Of a DNA stretch of 13,401 nt, positions 1 to 7,355 are shown piece by piece. The position numbers and the translations under genes are program-made. Numbering within the stretch: position 1 is the first letter of the stretch; each line of letters starts with the position of its first letter. Under the pieces are notes generated by a model. The model was given only the letters and a program-made list of their open reading frames with translations, had not been told where the DNA came from and searched no databases. This DNA is from Candidatus Peregrinibacteria bacterium (GTDB lineage: Bacteria > Patescibacteriota > Gracilibacteria > UBA1369 > PNNO01): positions 1 through 13,401 of the forward strand of contig WJKT01000073.1 of the NCBI GenBank assembly GCA_014728955.1, given 5' to 3'.

Positions 1-1
1 G

Positions 2-1087
2 CACAGGCTACTTATTACCATTCTTATCGGTAATAATCTGGTTAATATTGGTGCTTCAGTGCTGGCAACGGTTATTTTCACACAAGCGTTCGGCTCATCG
101 GGACTGGGTATCGCAACCGGTGTCATGACACTTTTTATTCTTATCTTTGGGGAGATCACCCCAAAATCGTTTGCCACCAAGTATTCCGTGCGGTTATCGC
201 TTATTGCGGCACGACCTTTGTATATAATGCAAATACTCTTTTCGCCGATTATCTGGTTTTTGGATAAAATTGTATCGTTTTTAATTAAACGACTGGGAAG
301 TGACATCGCCGAACAACAGGTAAGTGAAGAGGAAATTAAAGCCATCATCGATATAGGCGCCGAAGAAGGTTCGATTTTAAAAGCGGAAAAAGAGCTTCTG
401 CAAAATGTACTGCGATTTAATGATATTAAAGTTGAAGATGTAATGACGCCGCGCGTTTCAATCGATGCGCTGCCTATTGAATCAACGTTGCAGGAAACTA
501 TTGATTTTGTGATTCGCAAATCACACAGCCGTATTCCGGTTTATAAGGAAACCATTGATCATATTGTGGGCATTATTACACTGAAAGATGTTCTTATTCT
601 TTCGGAAAAACATCATGCACATAAAAAGCTGGAAAATGTTGAACTTAAAAAGCCCATTGTTGTCCCTCGTTCCAAAAAAATCGACATTCTCTTTAAAGAA
701 TTTCAACACGCGCGAACACATCTGGCAATTGTTATTGACGAATATGGAGGAACAGCCGGTATTGTAACTCTGGAAGATCTTCTTGAGGAAATTGTCGGGG
801 AAATTATCGACGAATCGGATATTGAAGAAATGCCTATTAAAAAGGTAAGCGATTATGAAATTATTGCGCACGGAATTACAAAACTTGAAGACATCAATGA
901 CTATCTCAATATTAAAATTCGCGGCAACGAAAAAGATCCTATAAGCGGATACATACTGGACAAACTACATCGTTTTCCACAAGAAGGGGAGAAGATTAAA
1001 CTCCCCCATGCTACGGTTAAAATTCTTAAAATGCACGATAATAAAATTGTGCGTGTACGTATCGAGAAGAAAAAAAAGAAAAAGTAA
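2..1087 (+). CDS. CorC/HlyC-family CNNM-CBS membrane protein, 5' truncated
   Basis: The 3' part (361 residues) of an integral membrane protein of the CNNM/CorC (HlyC, TlyC) family, whose members are linked to divalent cation, mainly Mg2+, efflux or homeostasis. The reading frame is open from base 2, and the first visible codons (LLITILIGNNLVNIGAS) are typical of the first half of the CNNM (DUF21) domain, so the gene starts upstream of the window; the GTG at base 59 is internal. The conserved GEITPK motif lies at 149-166. A linker helix with EEEIKAIID follows, then CBS domain 1 (DVMTPR near 437-454), CBS domain 2 with the family-typical IDEYGGTAGIVTLEDLLEEI (about 734-793), and a C-terminal CorC_HlyC domain to about base 1060. 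CBS pairs usually sense adenine nucleotides or Mg-ATP. The protein ends in six lysines encoded by an A-rich run. Family is certain; the transported ion is not shown by sequence. Confidence 0.95.
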   Translation, partial: HRLLITILIGNNLVNIGASVLATVIFTQAFGSSGLGIATGVMTLFILIFGEITPKSFATKYSVRLSLIAARPLYIMQILFSPIIWFLDKIVSFLIKRLGSDIAEQQVSEEEIKAIIDIGAEEGSILKAEKELLQNVLRFNDIKVEDVMTPRVSIDALPIESTLQETIDFVIRKSHSRIPVYKETIDHIVGIITLKDVLILSEKHHAHKKLENVELKKPIVVPRSKKIDILFKEFQHARTHLAIVIDEYGGTAGIVTLEDLLEEIVGEIIDESDIEEMPIKKVSDYEIIAHGITKLEDINDYLNIKIRGNEKDPISGYILDKLHRFPQEGEKIKLPHATVKILKMHDNKIVRVRIEKKKKKK

Positions 1088-1121
1088 CCGGAGACTTTGT
1101 ACACATTTACATGCTTTTTGT

Positions 1122-1150
1122 TTGAATTAAGCGGCTATTTTTGCTATAAT
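1122..1150 (+). promoter_or_regulatory. Near-consensus housekeeping promoter of the FN3/LPETG gene
   Basis: TTGAAT (1122-1127), a 17-base spacer, then a perfect TATAAT (1145-1150) preceded by TG at 1142-1143, i.e. an extended -10. The predicted start of transcription is near 1157, leaving a leader of about 25 bases before the ATG at 1182. This is the best sigma-70-type promoter in the window and suggests strong, probably constitutive expression of the surface protein. Confidence 0.8.
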
Positions 1151-1181
1151 TTAGAGATTTATAAAATTAACACAAAAACAC

Positions 1182-2753
1182 ATGCAAAAAAGTGCCGCAC
1201 ACAAAAAACCGCTTTTTTACTTAGCAACTCTGGTAGCTGCCGTCTTTCTGACGCTGACCATTGTTCCTCAAGTAAGTGCACAAGGTCTTGATGAAGACAT
1301 TATGCCGCCTGATGACGTTGAAAATCTTCAAATCGAAGTATACGACCAGGCAGTACTCCTTAGCTGGGATGTTGCAACCGACGATACTGAAGTGGTCGGG
1401 TATAACATTTATTCCGGTCCTGAATCGGTAACCGCTGAAGAAGGAGAATATTCAAATGATGTAATCGATGCGGGAGACGTTATCGAATATCTCGTTGAAG
1501 ATCTTGAAAACGGAGAAGAAATATATTTTGCCATCACCGCTTATGATGCGGCCGGCAATGAAAGTGAAAACTACAGTAACGAGGTCTATGGCACACCTGA
1601 TGAATCATATGGCGAAGCCCCTGAAGCGAGCCACGGTGCTGCCGATGAAGAACCTCCTACCGTAAGTGACGCACAAGCGCTCGATAATGAAACCGTTTCT
1701 ATTGAATTTTCTGAAGCTGTTGTTTTACCGGCAGATGAACCGGAAACGGCATTCAGCATTATCAATAACGCCACCTCGGAAACATTGGCGGTAAACACCG
1801 TTGAAATGGATCCGGATGACGTACTTGGACAAACTGTCCTATTAACAACAGATCCACAAGAAGGTGGAGCGGAATATATTCTTACCGCGGGTATTCAAAT
1901 AGAGGATACTGTAGGAAACCCGATTGTAAGCGGAACTTCTGATACAGCGGCATTTATCGGAAGTACTGTTGAACCGGGCTCTGACCTTACCGGAGATTTA
2001 CCGGAAGAAGATTTTGAAGCACCAACCGTTGTTTCTGCTGAAGCGCTTGATATGAATAGTATTCAATTAGTATTTTCGGAACCGGTTATTTTAGATAGCG
2101 ATCCGGAACTTAACTTCTTTATTTCAGAAGCTGATGACGCAACCAATGAACTTTCAATTATGAGTGTAGAACGAGACGATACGGGTTCAGTAATGATGAT
2201 TGAAACATCGGATCAAGAAGACGTTGAATATTCGGTTATTGTTACCGGTGTTCTTGATGAAGCGGGTAACGAAATCGATGACCTTGCAAACACCGCTACA
2301 TTTATGGGAAGCGTTGATGGTGCAGATGATATGGACGATCCAATGGATGATAATCCTCTTGACGATATGATGGATGACGATGACGGCATGGCACTAACTC
2401 CCGAAAATGTACAGAATCTCGTGGCAACACTATTAAATGACCTTGTTGTTCGTCTTACATGGGACATGCCCGATGATCCGTCAATCATTGATCAAATTCT
2501 TTATAAAAGTACCGATGGTGGCAACAACTATGATGCGGGGACACCGCTCGGCGTTGATCGTGAAGAAGTTGAAGTAACCGGATTAACACCGGGAACCGAA
2601 TACTACTTCAAAGTTACCACAAAGGATGTCGAAGGAAACGAAAGTGACGGTATGATAACTCATATCATGCTTCCCGAAACCGGCATGGGAGTAGGACTTT
2701 TGATTGGAGCTTCTATGGGGCTCGCGGCATTTCGAAACAAAAAGAAAAAATAA
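1182..2753 (+). CDS. Secreted FN3/Ig-like surface protein with LPETG sortase signal
   Basis: A 523-residue cell-surface protein. Residues 8-33 form a Sec signal peptide (basic start, hydrophobic core, VSA before a likely cut at 33/34). Residues about 41-140 are a fibronectin type III domain (AVLLSWDVATDDTEVVGYNIY pattern). Residues about 157-262 and 278-378 are two copies of an SbsA-like Ig domain, each opening with PPTV or APTV, carrying an EFSE/VFSE strand and closing with FIGS/FMGS, so they are an internal duplication. An Asp/Met-rich acidic linker (about 380-402) precedes a second FN3 domain (403-495). The C-terminus is a classic cell-wall sorting signal: LPETG at 497-501, a short hydrophobic span and a basic RNKKKK tail. 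A sortase would cut between T and G and attach the protein covalently; none is in this window. The acidic domains suggest calcium binding or adhesion, but the ligand is unknown. It has its own promoter and terminator, so it is probably monocistronic. There is no Shine-Dalgarno site. Confidence 0.93.
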   Translation: MQKSAAHKKPLFYLATLVAAVFLTLTIVPQVSAQGLDEDIMPPDDVENLQIEVYDQAVLLSWDVATDDTEVVGYNIYSGPESVTAEEGEYSNDVIDAGDVIEYLVEDLENGEEIYFAITAYDAAGNESENYSNEVYGTPDESYGEAPEASHGAADEEPPTVSDAQALDNETVSIEFSEAVVLPADEPETAFSIINNATSETLAVNTVEMDPDDVLGQTVLLTTDPQEGGAEYILTAGIQIEDTVGNPIVSGTSDTAAFIGSTVEPGSDLTGDLPEEDFEAPTVVSAEALDMNSIQLVFSEPVILDSDPELNFFISEADDATNELSIMSVERDDTGSVMMIETSDQEDVEYSVIVTGVLDEAGNEIDDLANTATFMGSVDGADDMDDPMDDNPLDDMMDDDDGMALTPENVQNLVATLLNDLVVRLTWDMPDDPSIIDQILYKSTDGGNNYDAGTPLGVDREEVEVTGLTPGTEYYFKVTTKDVEGNESDGMITHIMLPETGMGVGLLIGASMGLAAFRNKKKK

Positions 2754-2766
2754 TTGATATAGAAAA

Positions 2767-2806
2767 ACTAAATGAGCCGGCTCATTAAAGAGTCGGCTTT
2801 TTTAGT
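2767..2806 (+). terminator. Rho-independent terminator after the LPETG gene
   Basis: The core stem is AGCCGGCTC (2775-2783) paired with GAGTCGGCT (2790-2798), 9 pairs including one G-U, closed by a 6-base ATTAAA loop and followed by six T (2798-2803). Flanking ACTAAA (2767-2772) also pairs with TTTAGT (2801-2806), so the symmetric structure has A-rich and T-rich flanks and could work in both directions. It separates the surface protein gene from the hydrolase gene. Confidence 0.9.
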
Positions 2807-2811
2807 ATAAT
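2806..2811 (+). promoter_or_regulatory. Candidate -10 element for the ComEC-like hydrolase gene
   Basis: A perfect TATAAT starts on the last base of the terminator hairpin. No good -35 is found at 15-18 bases upstream (that stretch is the hairpin loop and 3' arm). The ATG is at 2850, implying a leader of about 32 bases. Because the upstream transcript should end here, the gene needs its own promoter, and this is the best candidate. Confidence 0.4.
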
Positions 2812-2849
2812 TTTAAAAACAATTTATATACAGGCGGTAGCATAACGTC

Positions 2850-3665
2850 ATGAGAAAACGTGTTTGGCTTTTAATCTGCATATGCTTTGCATTAGTCGGT
2901 ATTTGTAGCGTGAACCTGCCACGCCACGATATACAGCTTTCGTTTTTGGATGTCGGACAAGGAGACAGTATCTTTATTCGCACACCCGATGACTATGTAG
3001 TATTGATCGACGGCGGACCAACGAGCTCTGTTGTGGAAGAGCTTGCTGCCGTTCTTCCCCGGTACAGTAGACGTATCGATATTCTGGTTCTTACCCATCC
3101 GCATGCGGATCATGTAAACGGACTTGTTGAAGTGGTAAAACGCTTTGATATCGGGAAGGTAATACTTGTTGGCACCCCTTCGAGCAATACGTACTATCAG
3201 GAGTTTTTGCATCTTTGCGATGTTTGGGAAATCCCCATTTACTATGCGCAAGCCCATCACGACGTGAAAATCGGAAGCTTTTTGTATTTGGATATTGTGT
3301 GGCCTTTCCATGTCATGGCCGGAAAATCATTCGAAAATCTTAATAATGCCTCTTTGGCCATGCGGATAATTACGCCCCGTAAGGTTGTTATGCTCACGGG
3401 TGATGCGGAAACAGAAGAAGAACACGAGATGCTTGAATCCGGATTCGATTTATCAGCTCATATCCTCAAAGCAGGTCATCACGGGAGCAAAACGGCAAGC
3501 TGTGATGAATTCCTGGATGCGGTTAAACCGAAAACTGTCGTTATTCAAAGCGGTGCCAATAACAGTTTTGGACATCCGCACAAAAAAGCATTAGAAAAAT
3601 TTGTTAAAAAAACCATCAAGGTCAGACGAAATGATATGGAAGGCAGAATTGAATTTATGCTGTAA
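2850..3665 (+). CDS. ComEC-like metallo-beta-lactamase-fold hydrolase, membrane-anchored or secreted
   Basis: A 271-residue protein matching the C-terminal hydrolase domain of ComEC/Rec2 but without the ComEC membrane channel. One N-terminal hydrophobic segment (about 5-21) is a signal anchor or uncleaved signal, so the enzyme domain should face outward. Family motifs run in order: SFLDVGQGDS (31-40), the metal-binding HPHADH (83-88), the Asn-rich NLNNASLAMRI stretch (164-173), TGDAE (183-187), GHHGSK (209-214) and the final SGANNSFGHPH (234-244). All metal-ligand positions are present, so it should be active, probably as a phosphodiesterase or nuclease. In ComEC this domain has been proposed to degrade the non-transported DNA strand; stand-alone relatives are common and mostly uncharacterised. 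A partial ribosome site (AGGCGG at 2832-2837) lies 12 bases before the ATG, further than usual. It runs convergently towards murA with only 7 bases between the stops. Confidence 0.9.
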   Translation: MRKRVWLLICICFALVGICSVNLPRHDIQLSFLDVGQGDSIFIRTPDDYVVLIDGGPTSSVVEELAAVLPRYSRRIDILVLTHPHADHVNGLVEVVKRFDIGKVILVGTPSSNTYYQEFLHLCDVWEIPIYYAQAHHDVKIGSFLYLDIVWPFHVMAGKSFENLNNASLAMRIITPRKVVMLTGDAETEEEHEMLESGFDLSAHILKAGHHGSKTASCDEFLDAVKPKTVVIQSGANNSFGHPHKKALEKFVKKTIKVRRNDMEGRIEFML

Positions 3666-3672
3666 TTAATAG

Positions 3673-4926
3673 TTATACCCGTTCAATTTCAGCACCCAAT
3701 TTTTGAAGTTTTGCCTCTAAATTGTCGTATCCTCTATCGATAAATCCTATATTGCTAATTTCGGTTTCGCCCTTTGCAACAAGCGCTGCAAGAACCATTG
3801 CCGCACCTGCGCGAATATCCCAGCTTGAGATCGGCACTCCCTTGAGTTTTGTTTTCCCGCTAATAATTGCCTGATGAGGATTGAGCATTTCAAATTTTGC
3901 CCCCATCTTTTCAAGCTCCGCCAAATAATTTAATCGTCCGTCAAACAAAGTTTCAAATATTTTACTGTCTCCCTGTGCCTGGGTAAGCAATACTGCAAAC
4001 GGCGCCTGCAAATCGGTCGGGAAACTCGGATGGACAGCCGTTCGTAATTGTCCAACCGCTTTCAGTGTTCCATGAGGTTTAATATGCGCCGCATTATCTT
4101 TTAGTTCATACGATGCACCAACTTCGGATAGTTTTTGCCAAAAACTGTCCAAATGATGAGGATCGATTCCCTGCACCGTTACATCTCCATTCGTAAGTAC
4201 GGCAGCGATAATAAATGTTCCCGCTTCAAGATAATCACCGGTAATCGCATACTCTCCACCCTGTAAAGAGTTCACCCCGTTAATGACTAACGTATGTGTT
4301 CCAATACCCGTTATATCCGCACCAATAGAATTTAAGAAATGACATAAATCTTGCACATGCGGCTCAGCGGCAGCCAATCGTATGATGGTTTTTCCACGAG
4401 CCGTTACTGCAGCCATAATTGCATTTTCCGTAGCCGTAACGCTAAGCTCGGACATTACCACATCGTCTCCGCGCAGACCATCTGTTTTCATTTCGATATC
4501 CTGTTTGGCATCAATGACTTCGGCACCCAACGCTTCCAGTGCATACAAGTGGGTATCTACAGGCCGTTTTCCCAAAATACATCCACCCGGAAACGCCATT
4601 TTGGCCTTTTTAAAGCGAGCCATAAGCGGACCAAGCAATAAAATTGACGCTCGCATACAGTGTTTGCCTTCATTTGAAATATATTGATTTTTAACGTTTT
4701 TCGTATCAACAGTAATTGTCTTATCACGATATTCAATATCCGCACCTATTGTTCTTAAAATAGAAATCATTGCGTGAATATCGGCAATGTTGGGAATATT
4801 CTTTAATGTTACCGGTTTTTTCGCAAGCAATGTCGCACACAGAATAGGCAATGCGGCATTTTTGGATCCGCTTATCTGAATCGATCCATGCAATTTTTTT
4901 CCTCCTTTGACAATATATTTTGGCAT
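3673..4926 (-). CDS. murA: UDP-N-acetylglucosamine 1-carboxyvinyltransferase MurA
   Basis: MurA transfers enolpyruvate from PEP to UDP-GlcNAc, the first committed step of peptidoglycan synthesis, in the cytoplasm. The two-domain EPSP synthase-like fold is complete. Residues are numbered from the longer ATG at 4941: SGSKNAALP with the substrate-binding Lys27-Asn28, MRASILLLGPL (96-106), PGGCILGKRP with the catalytic Cys121 (Cys115 in E. coli), PSFPTDLQAP with catalytic Asp310, and WDIRAGAAMVLAAL (374-387). The retained Cys predicts the fosfomycin-sensitive type. I prefer the ATG at 4926 to the one at 4941, because MPKYIVKG then aligns with the E. coli N-terminus and the leader from the candidate promoter becomes about 20 bases, like others in this window. 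It is divergent from murJ and convergent with the hydrolase gene. Confidence 0.96.
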   Translation of the reverse strand: MPKYIVKGGKKLHGSIQISGSKNAALPILCATLLAKKPVTLKNIPNIADIHAMISILRTIGADIEYRDKTITVDTKNVKNQYISNEGKHCMRASILLLGPLMARFKKAKMAFPGGCILGKRPVDTHLYALEALGAEVIDAKQDIEMKTDGLRGDDVVMSELSVTATENAIMAAVTARGKTIIRLAAAEPHVQDLCHFLNSIGADITGIGTHTLVINGVNSLQGGEYAITGDYLEAGTFIIAAVLTNGDVTVQGIDPHHLDSFWQKLSEVGASYELKDNAAHIKPHGTLKAVGQLRTAVHPSFPTDLQAPFAVLLTQAQGDSKIFETLFDGRLNYLAELEKMGAKFEMLNPHQAIISGKTKLKGVPISSWDIRAGAAMVLAALVAKGETEISNIGFIDRGYDNLEAKLQKLGAEIERV

Positions 4927-4952
4927 ATGAATTGCTTTCATGAGCAGTGTGC

Positions 4953-4958
4953 ATTATA
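4953..4958 (-). promoter_or_regulatory. Candidate -10 element for murA
   Basis: On the minus strand this reads TATAAT, a perfect -10, but the -35 position (TTTTGC at 17 bases) is poor. Transcription would begin near 4946, about 20 bases before the preferred murA start at 4926 or only about 5 before the alternative at 4941. It overlaps the plus-strand murJ -10 by two bases. Confidence 0.5.
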
Positions 4959-4962
4959 TACT
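4957..4962 (+). promoter_or_regulatory. Candidate -10 element for murJ, implying a leaderless mRNA
   Basis: TATACT at 4957-4962 sits seven bases before the murJ ATG (4969). Transcription would begin at or beside the A of the ATG, giving a leaderless message. A weak -35 (TTGCTT, 4932-4937) is 19 bases upstream. It overlaps the murA -10 on the other strand, so RNA polymerase binding for the two genes may be mutually exclusive. Confidence 0.4.
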
Positions 4963-4968
4963 AAAAGT

Positions 4969-6516
4969 ATGTTAAGCAAAATATTTAGGTCTCAAAAATC
5001 GGGTCAAGCAGCTTTTTTGCTCATGCTTGCGTCAATGTTAAGTTACGCCGCAGGGCTTCTTCGCGACCGTACACTTTCTCATACCTTTGGTGCAACACAT
5101 CTTACCGATGCATATAACGCCTCGTTTCTTATTCCCGATTTATTGTTTAATGTGTTTATCGCCGGAGCCCTTTCCGTTGCGTTTATTCCCGTCTTTACCA
5201 GTTATCTGAAACAAGATAAACGTGAAGCCTATGCTGTTGCCAATACTGTTATTACCATGGGGACACTGGTCTTGGGAGGCATCGGAATTATTGTGTTCAT
5301 ACTCGCTCCCTTTATTATTCCGGCACTGTTTACCAATACGTCTCCCTCCGATCAAACACTCATCATTACCATGACAAGAATTCTTCTCTTATCTCCAATT
5401 TTATTTTGTATCAGCAACGCATTGGGTAGTATTTTGATTACCCACAAGCATTTTTTAGCCTACGCACTATCGGGGTTTTTATATAACATGGGCATCATTG
5501 TGGGCATTATTATGCTGCACCAGCACCTTGGCATTTATGCCGCGGCAGTAGGGGCGATTATCGGGGCACTCTTACACCTGTCTATTCGTCTTCTCAATAT
5601 TCTCACCATCAATTACGCCTTTAAACCGACACTCTCATTAAAACATAAGGGTGTTCGTAATATTTTCTGGCTGATGATTCCCAAAACCGTTAATTTGATC
5701 GGATGGCAGGCAATGCTTTTTGTCTATACTCTGGTCGCCTACACTCTGGCTGAGGGAAGTGTAGCAGCATTCAATTATGCACGTAATTTGCAGAGCTTTC
5801 CGGTAAGTCTTTTCGGTATAGCATTTGCAACCGCGATATTTCCCTTTTTAAGCGACCATGCACACAACCATGCATCACGGAAATTCTCGGAAGATTTTCA
5901 AATCACACTGGAAAAGATTTTATTTTTTGCCATACCGGCAACCGTTGGTATGTTATTGCTACATCAGGAGGTGATTAAAATTATCTTAAAAGGAGGAGCG
6001 TTTGACTCCTCGGCAGTAACACTCACGTCCGGAGTGTTGTTCTTTTTCATTTTGTCCATTCCCGTCGAAGGATTGGTTCACTTGTTTGCACGGGGATATT
6101 ACGCATACAAAAATACGATATATCCCATGCTGTTTGCACTAACGGGCTACAGTATCAACATTGCTTTTTGTATTCTCGCAGCACAAATCATAGGTGTCAA
6201 CGCCTTGCCAATAGCCTTTTTACTGGGAACAAGCGTGCAACTGTTGTTGCTCGTTCTCTTTTTTATGAATAAATTATCATATTTTTCAATACGGTCATTT
6301 TTCGTCAAAATGTTAAAAATTGGATGTGCAGTCTTTATCATGGGAATTGTTGTAGCATTCTTACCCCGCTATGTGTCTATCTCATTTTTGACGCTTCAAG
6401 TCATTCGCGTTATAGTGGGAACCCTGATATATTTGCTTATAACGGCATTCTTTCGTTGTCCGGAATTAGCATTTTTTACTACCATTATTTCCAAATATAT
6501 AAAACGTTCATCGTGA
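4969..6516 (+). CDS. murJ: Lipid II flippase MurJ (MviN family)
   Basis: A 515-residue polytopic membrane protein of the MOP exporter superfamily that flips lipid II from the inner to the outer leaflet. The length and repeated hydrophobic spans fit the usual 14 transmembrane helices. The N-terminal signature is clear: LLRDRTLSHTFG (30-41), LTDAYNASFLIPDLLFN (45-61), GALSVAFIPVFTSYL (66-80). A second family block (NYARNL...FPVSLFGIAFATAIFPFLS) lies near bases 5776-5850. The frame is open back to 4888, but those 27 extra codons run antisense over murA and are not MurJ-like, so ATG 4969 is chosen. By eye alignment the E. coli residues Arg18, Arg52 and Arg270 are replaced by Tyr26, Phe60 and an Asn, while Arg24 is kept as Arg32; this pattern occurs in a branch of the family. 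The TGA stop overlaps the GTG of the next gene by four bases, pointing to translational coupling. Confidence 0.95.
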   Translation: MLSKIFRSQKSGQAAFLLMLASMLSYAAGLLRDRTLSHTFGATHLTDAYNASFLIPDLLFNVFIAGALSVAFIPVFTSYLKQDKREAYAVANTVITMGTLVLGGIGIIVFILAPFIIPALFTNTSPSDQTLIITMTRILLLSPILFCISNALGSILITHKHFLAYALSGFLYNMGIIVGIIMLHQHLGIYAAAVGAIIGALLHLSIRLLNILTINYAFKPTLSLKHKGVRNIFWLMIPKTVNLIGWQAMLFVYTLVAYTLAEGSVAAFNYARNLQSFPVSLFGIAFATAIFPFLSDHAHNHASRKFSEDFQITLEKILFFAIPATVGMLLLHQEVIKIILKGGAFDSSAVTLTSGVLFFFILSIPVEGLVHLFARGYYAYKNTIYPMLFALTGYSINIAFCILAAQIIGVNALPIAFLLGTSVQLLLLVLFFMNKLSYFSIRSFFVKMLKIGCAVFIMGIVVAFLPRYVSISFLTLQVIRVIVGTLIYLLITAFFRCPELAFFTTIISKYIKRSS

Positions 6517-7355
6517 ATCATTCTTCTCCCTCATCTCACTCTCATAAAACCAAAAAGTGGCCGATCTATATATTGTTTATTGCATTCGGAATTGTCTGTG
6601 GTGCCGCGTTTATCGGCTATCCAAAATTTATCGCCTATTGGAATCGTATACAAATTGAACAAGAAAATGAGGATGTAATGGCACAAATCCTTGAAGAAGA
6701 TGTGCTTGACAACACAATAGACAATTTTGCAAAGCTACCCAAAGACATTGAAGAAACCTTTGAAGAAGAAATAACCATATTGGAAAACGCATATTTAACC
6801 GTTCCGTTTATATGCCAAGCTCCGCTACAAACGGAAGCAAATTGGGTACACCATGAAGAAAGTTGCGAAGAAGCGGCGGTCCTGCAGGCCCATTACTATA
6901 TTCAGGACGTAACCGATCCGGATGTCCATACCGCACATGAGACCATTCTGGATATGATCGCCTGGCAGGAAGAAAATTTTGGTGAACATAAAGATATTTA
7001 CGCAAATGAGCTGAAAGATTTTATTAATGGTTATTATGACTACCCGCTTGAAGATATAACGATTATTTACGATGCGAACATTACGGATATTAAAAAAGCC
7101 GTATCTCAAGGCTACCCCGTTATCGTACCGATTATGGGAGATGTTTTACAAAATCCGTACTATCCATATCCGGGATATCATATGCTAACGGTTATCGGTT
7201 ATACACCAACAAATATTATCACCAACGATGTGGGAACCCGACAAGGAAAAGATTTCAGTTATCGTTATAATGTATTTATGGACGCCGTTAATGCGGCCGG
7301 CGGAGACATCGTTATTATTAAACAATTACCGCAACACGAAGATGAAGAGGTTTAA
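6513..7355 (+). CDS. Membrane-anchored C39-like (papain-fold) cysteine peptidase
   Basis: A 280-residue protein starting at GTG 6513, which overlaps the murJ stop (GTGA). The frame is open upstream inside murJ, but only this start places the hydrophobic helix (residues 17-36) after a short His/Ser/Lys-rich cytoplasmic tail. A glutamate-rich, probably helical stalk (about 45-95) leads to a C39_2-type domain. The candidate catalytic set is intact: the oxyanion Gln102 in VPFICQAP, Cys118 in ESCEEAAV, His223 in GYHMLTVIGY, and Asp239 (or Asn238) in ITNDVGTR. The domain faces outside. C39 families include bacteriocin leader peptidases and many unassigned bacterial peptidases; the substrate here is unknown. 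Coupling to MurJ suggests an envelope task such as cutting peptidoglycan cross-links or processing surface proteins, but that is inference. Confidence 0.85.
   Translation: MNHSSPSSHSHKTKKWPIYILFIAFGIVCGAAFIGYPKFIAYWNRIQIEQENEDVMAQILEEDVLDNTIDNFAKLPKDIEETFEEEITILENAYLTVPFICQAPLQTEANWVHHEESCEEAAVLQAHYYIQDVTDPDVHTAHETILDMIAWQEENFGEHKDIYANELKDFINGYYDYPLEDITIIYDANITDIKKAVSQGYPVIVPIMGDVLQNPYYPYPGYHMLTVIGYTPTNIITNDVGTRQGKDFSYRYNVFMDAVNAAGGDIVIIKQLPQHEDEEV

Noticed and set aside
59..61. GTG as the start of the CorC-like gene
   Set aside because: The same frame is open to base 2 and encodes conserved CNNM-domain sequence there, so the GTG is an internal valine codon of a gene cut by the window edge.
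2877..2909. Lipoprotein signal in the ComEC-like hydrolase (Cys19 in LVGIC)
   Set aside because: The residue before the cysteine is Ile, which does not fit the lipobox; a signal anchor is more likely.
4893..4906. Strong Shine-Dalgarno-like AAAGGAGG on the minus strand inside murA, upstream of an in-frame TTG
   Set aside because: It is explained by the Lys-Gly-Gly-Lys-Lys codons of the conserved N-terminus. Starting at the TTG would drop the first strand of MurA.
4907..4912. Perfect TTGACA on the plus strand, possible murJ -35
   Set aside because: No -10-like hexamer lies 15-19 bases downstream; it falls within murA coding sequence.
4888..4968. Longer murJ reading frame starting at 4888
   Set aside because: These 27 codons lie antisense over the start of murA and do not resemble a MurJ N-terminus; from ATG 4969 the alignment with the family is direct.
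6514..6516. Recoding of UGA as glycine (code 25)
   Set aside because: UGA ends murJ exactly where the coupled next gene begins and also ends the 121-residue gene; all other frames are complete under the standard code.
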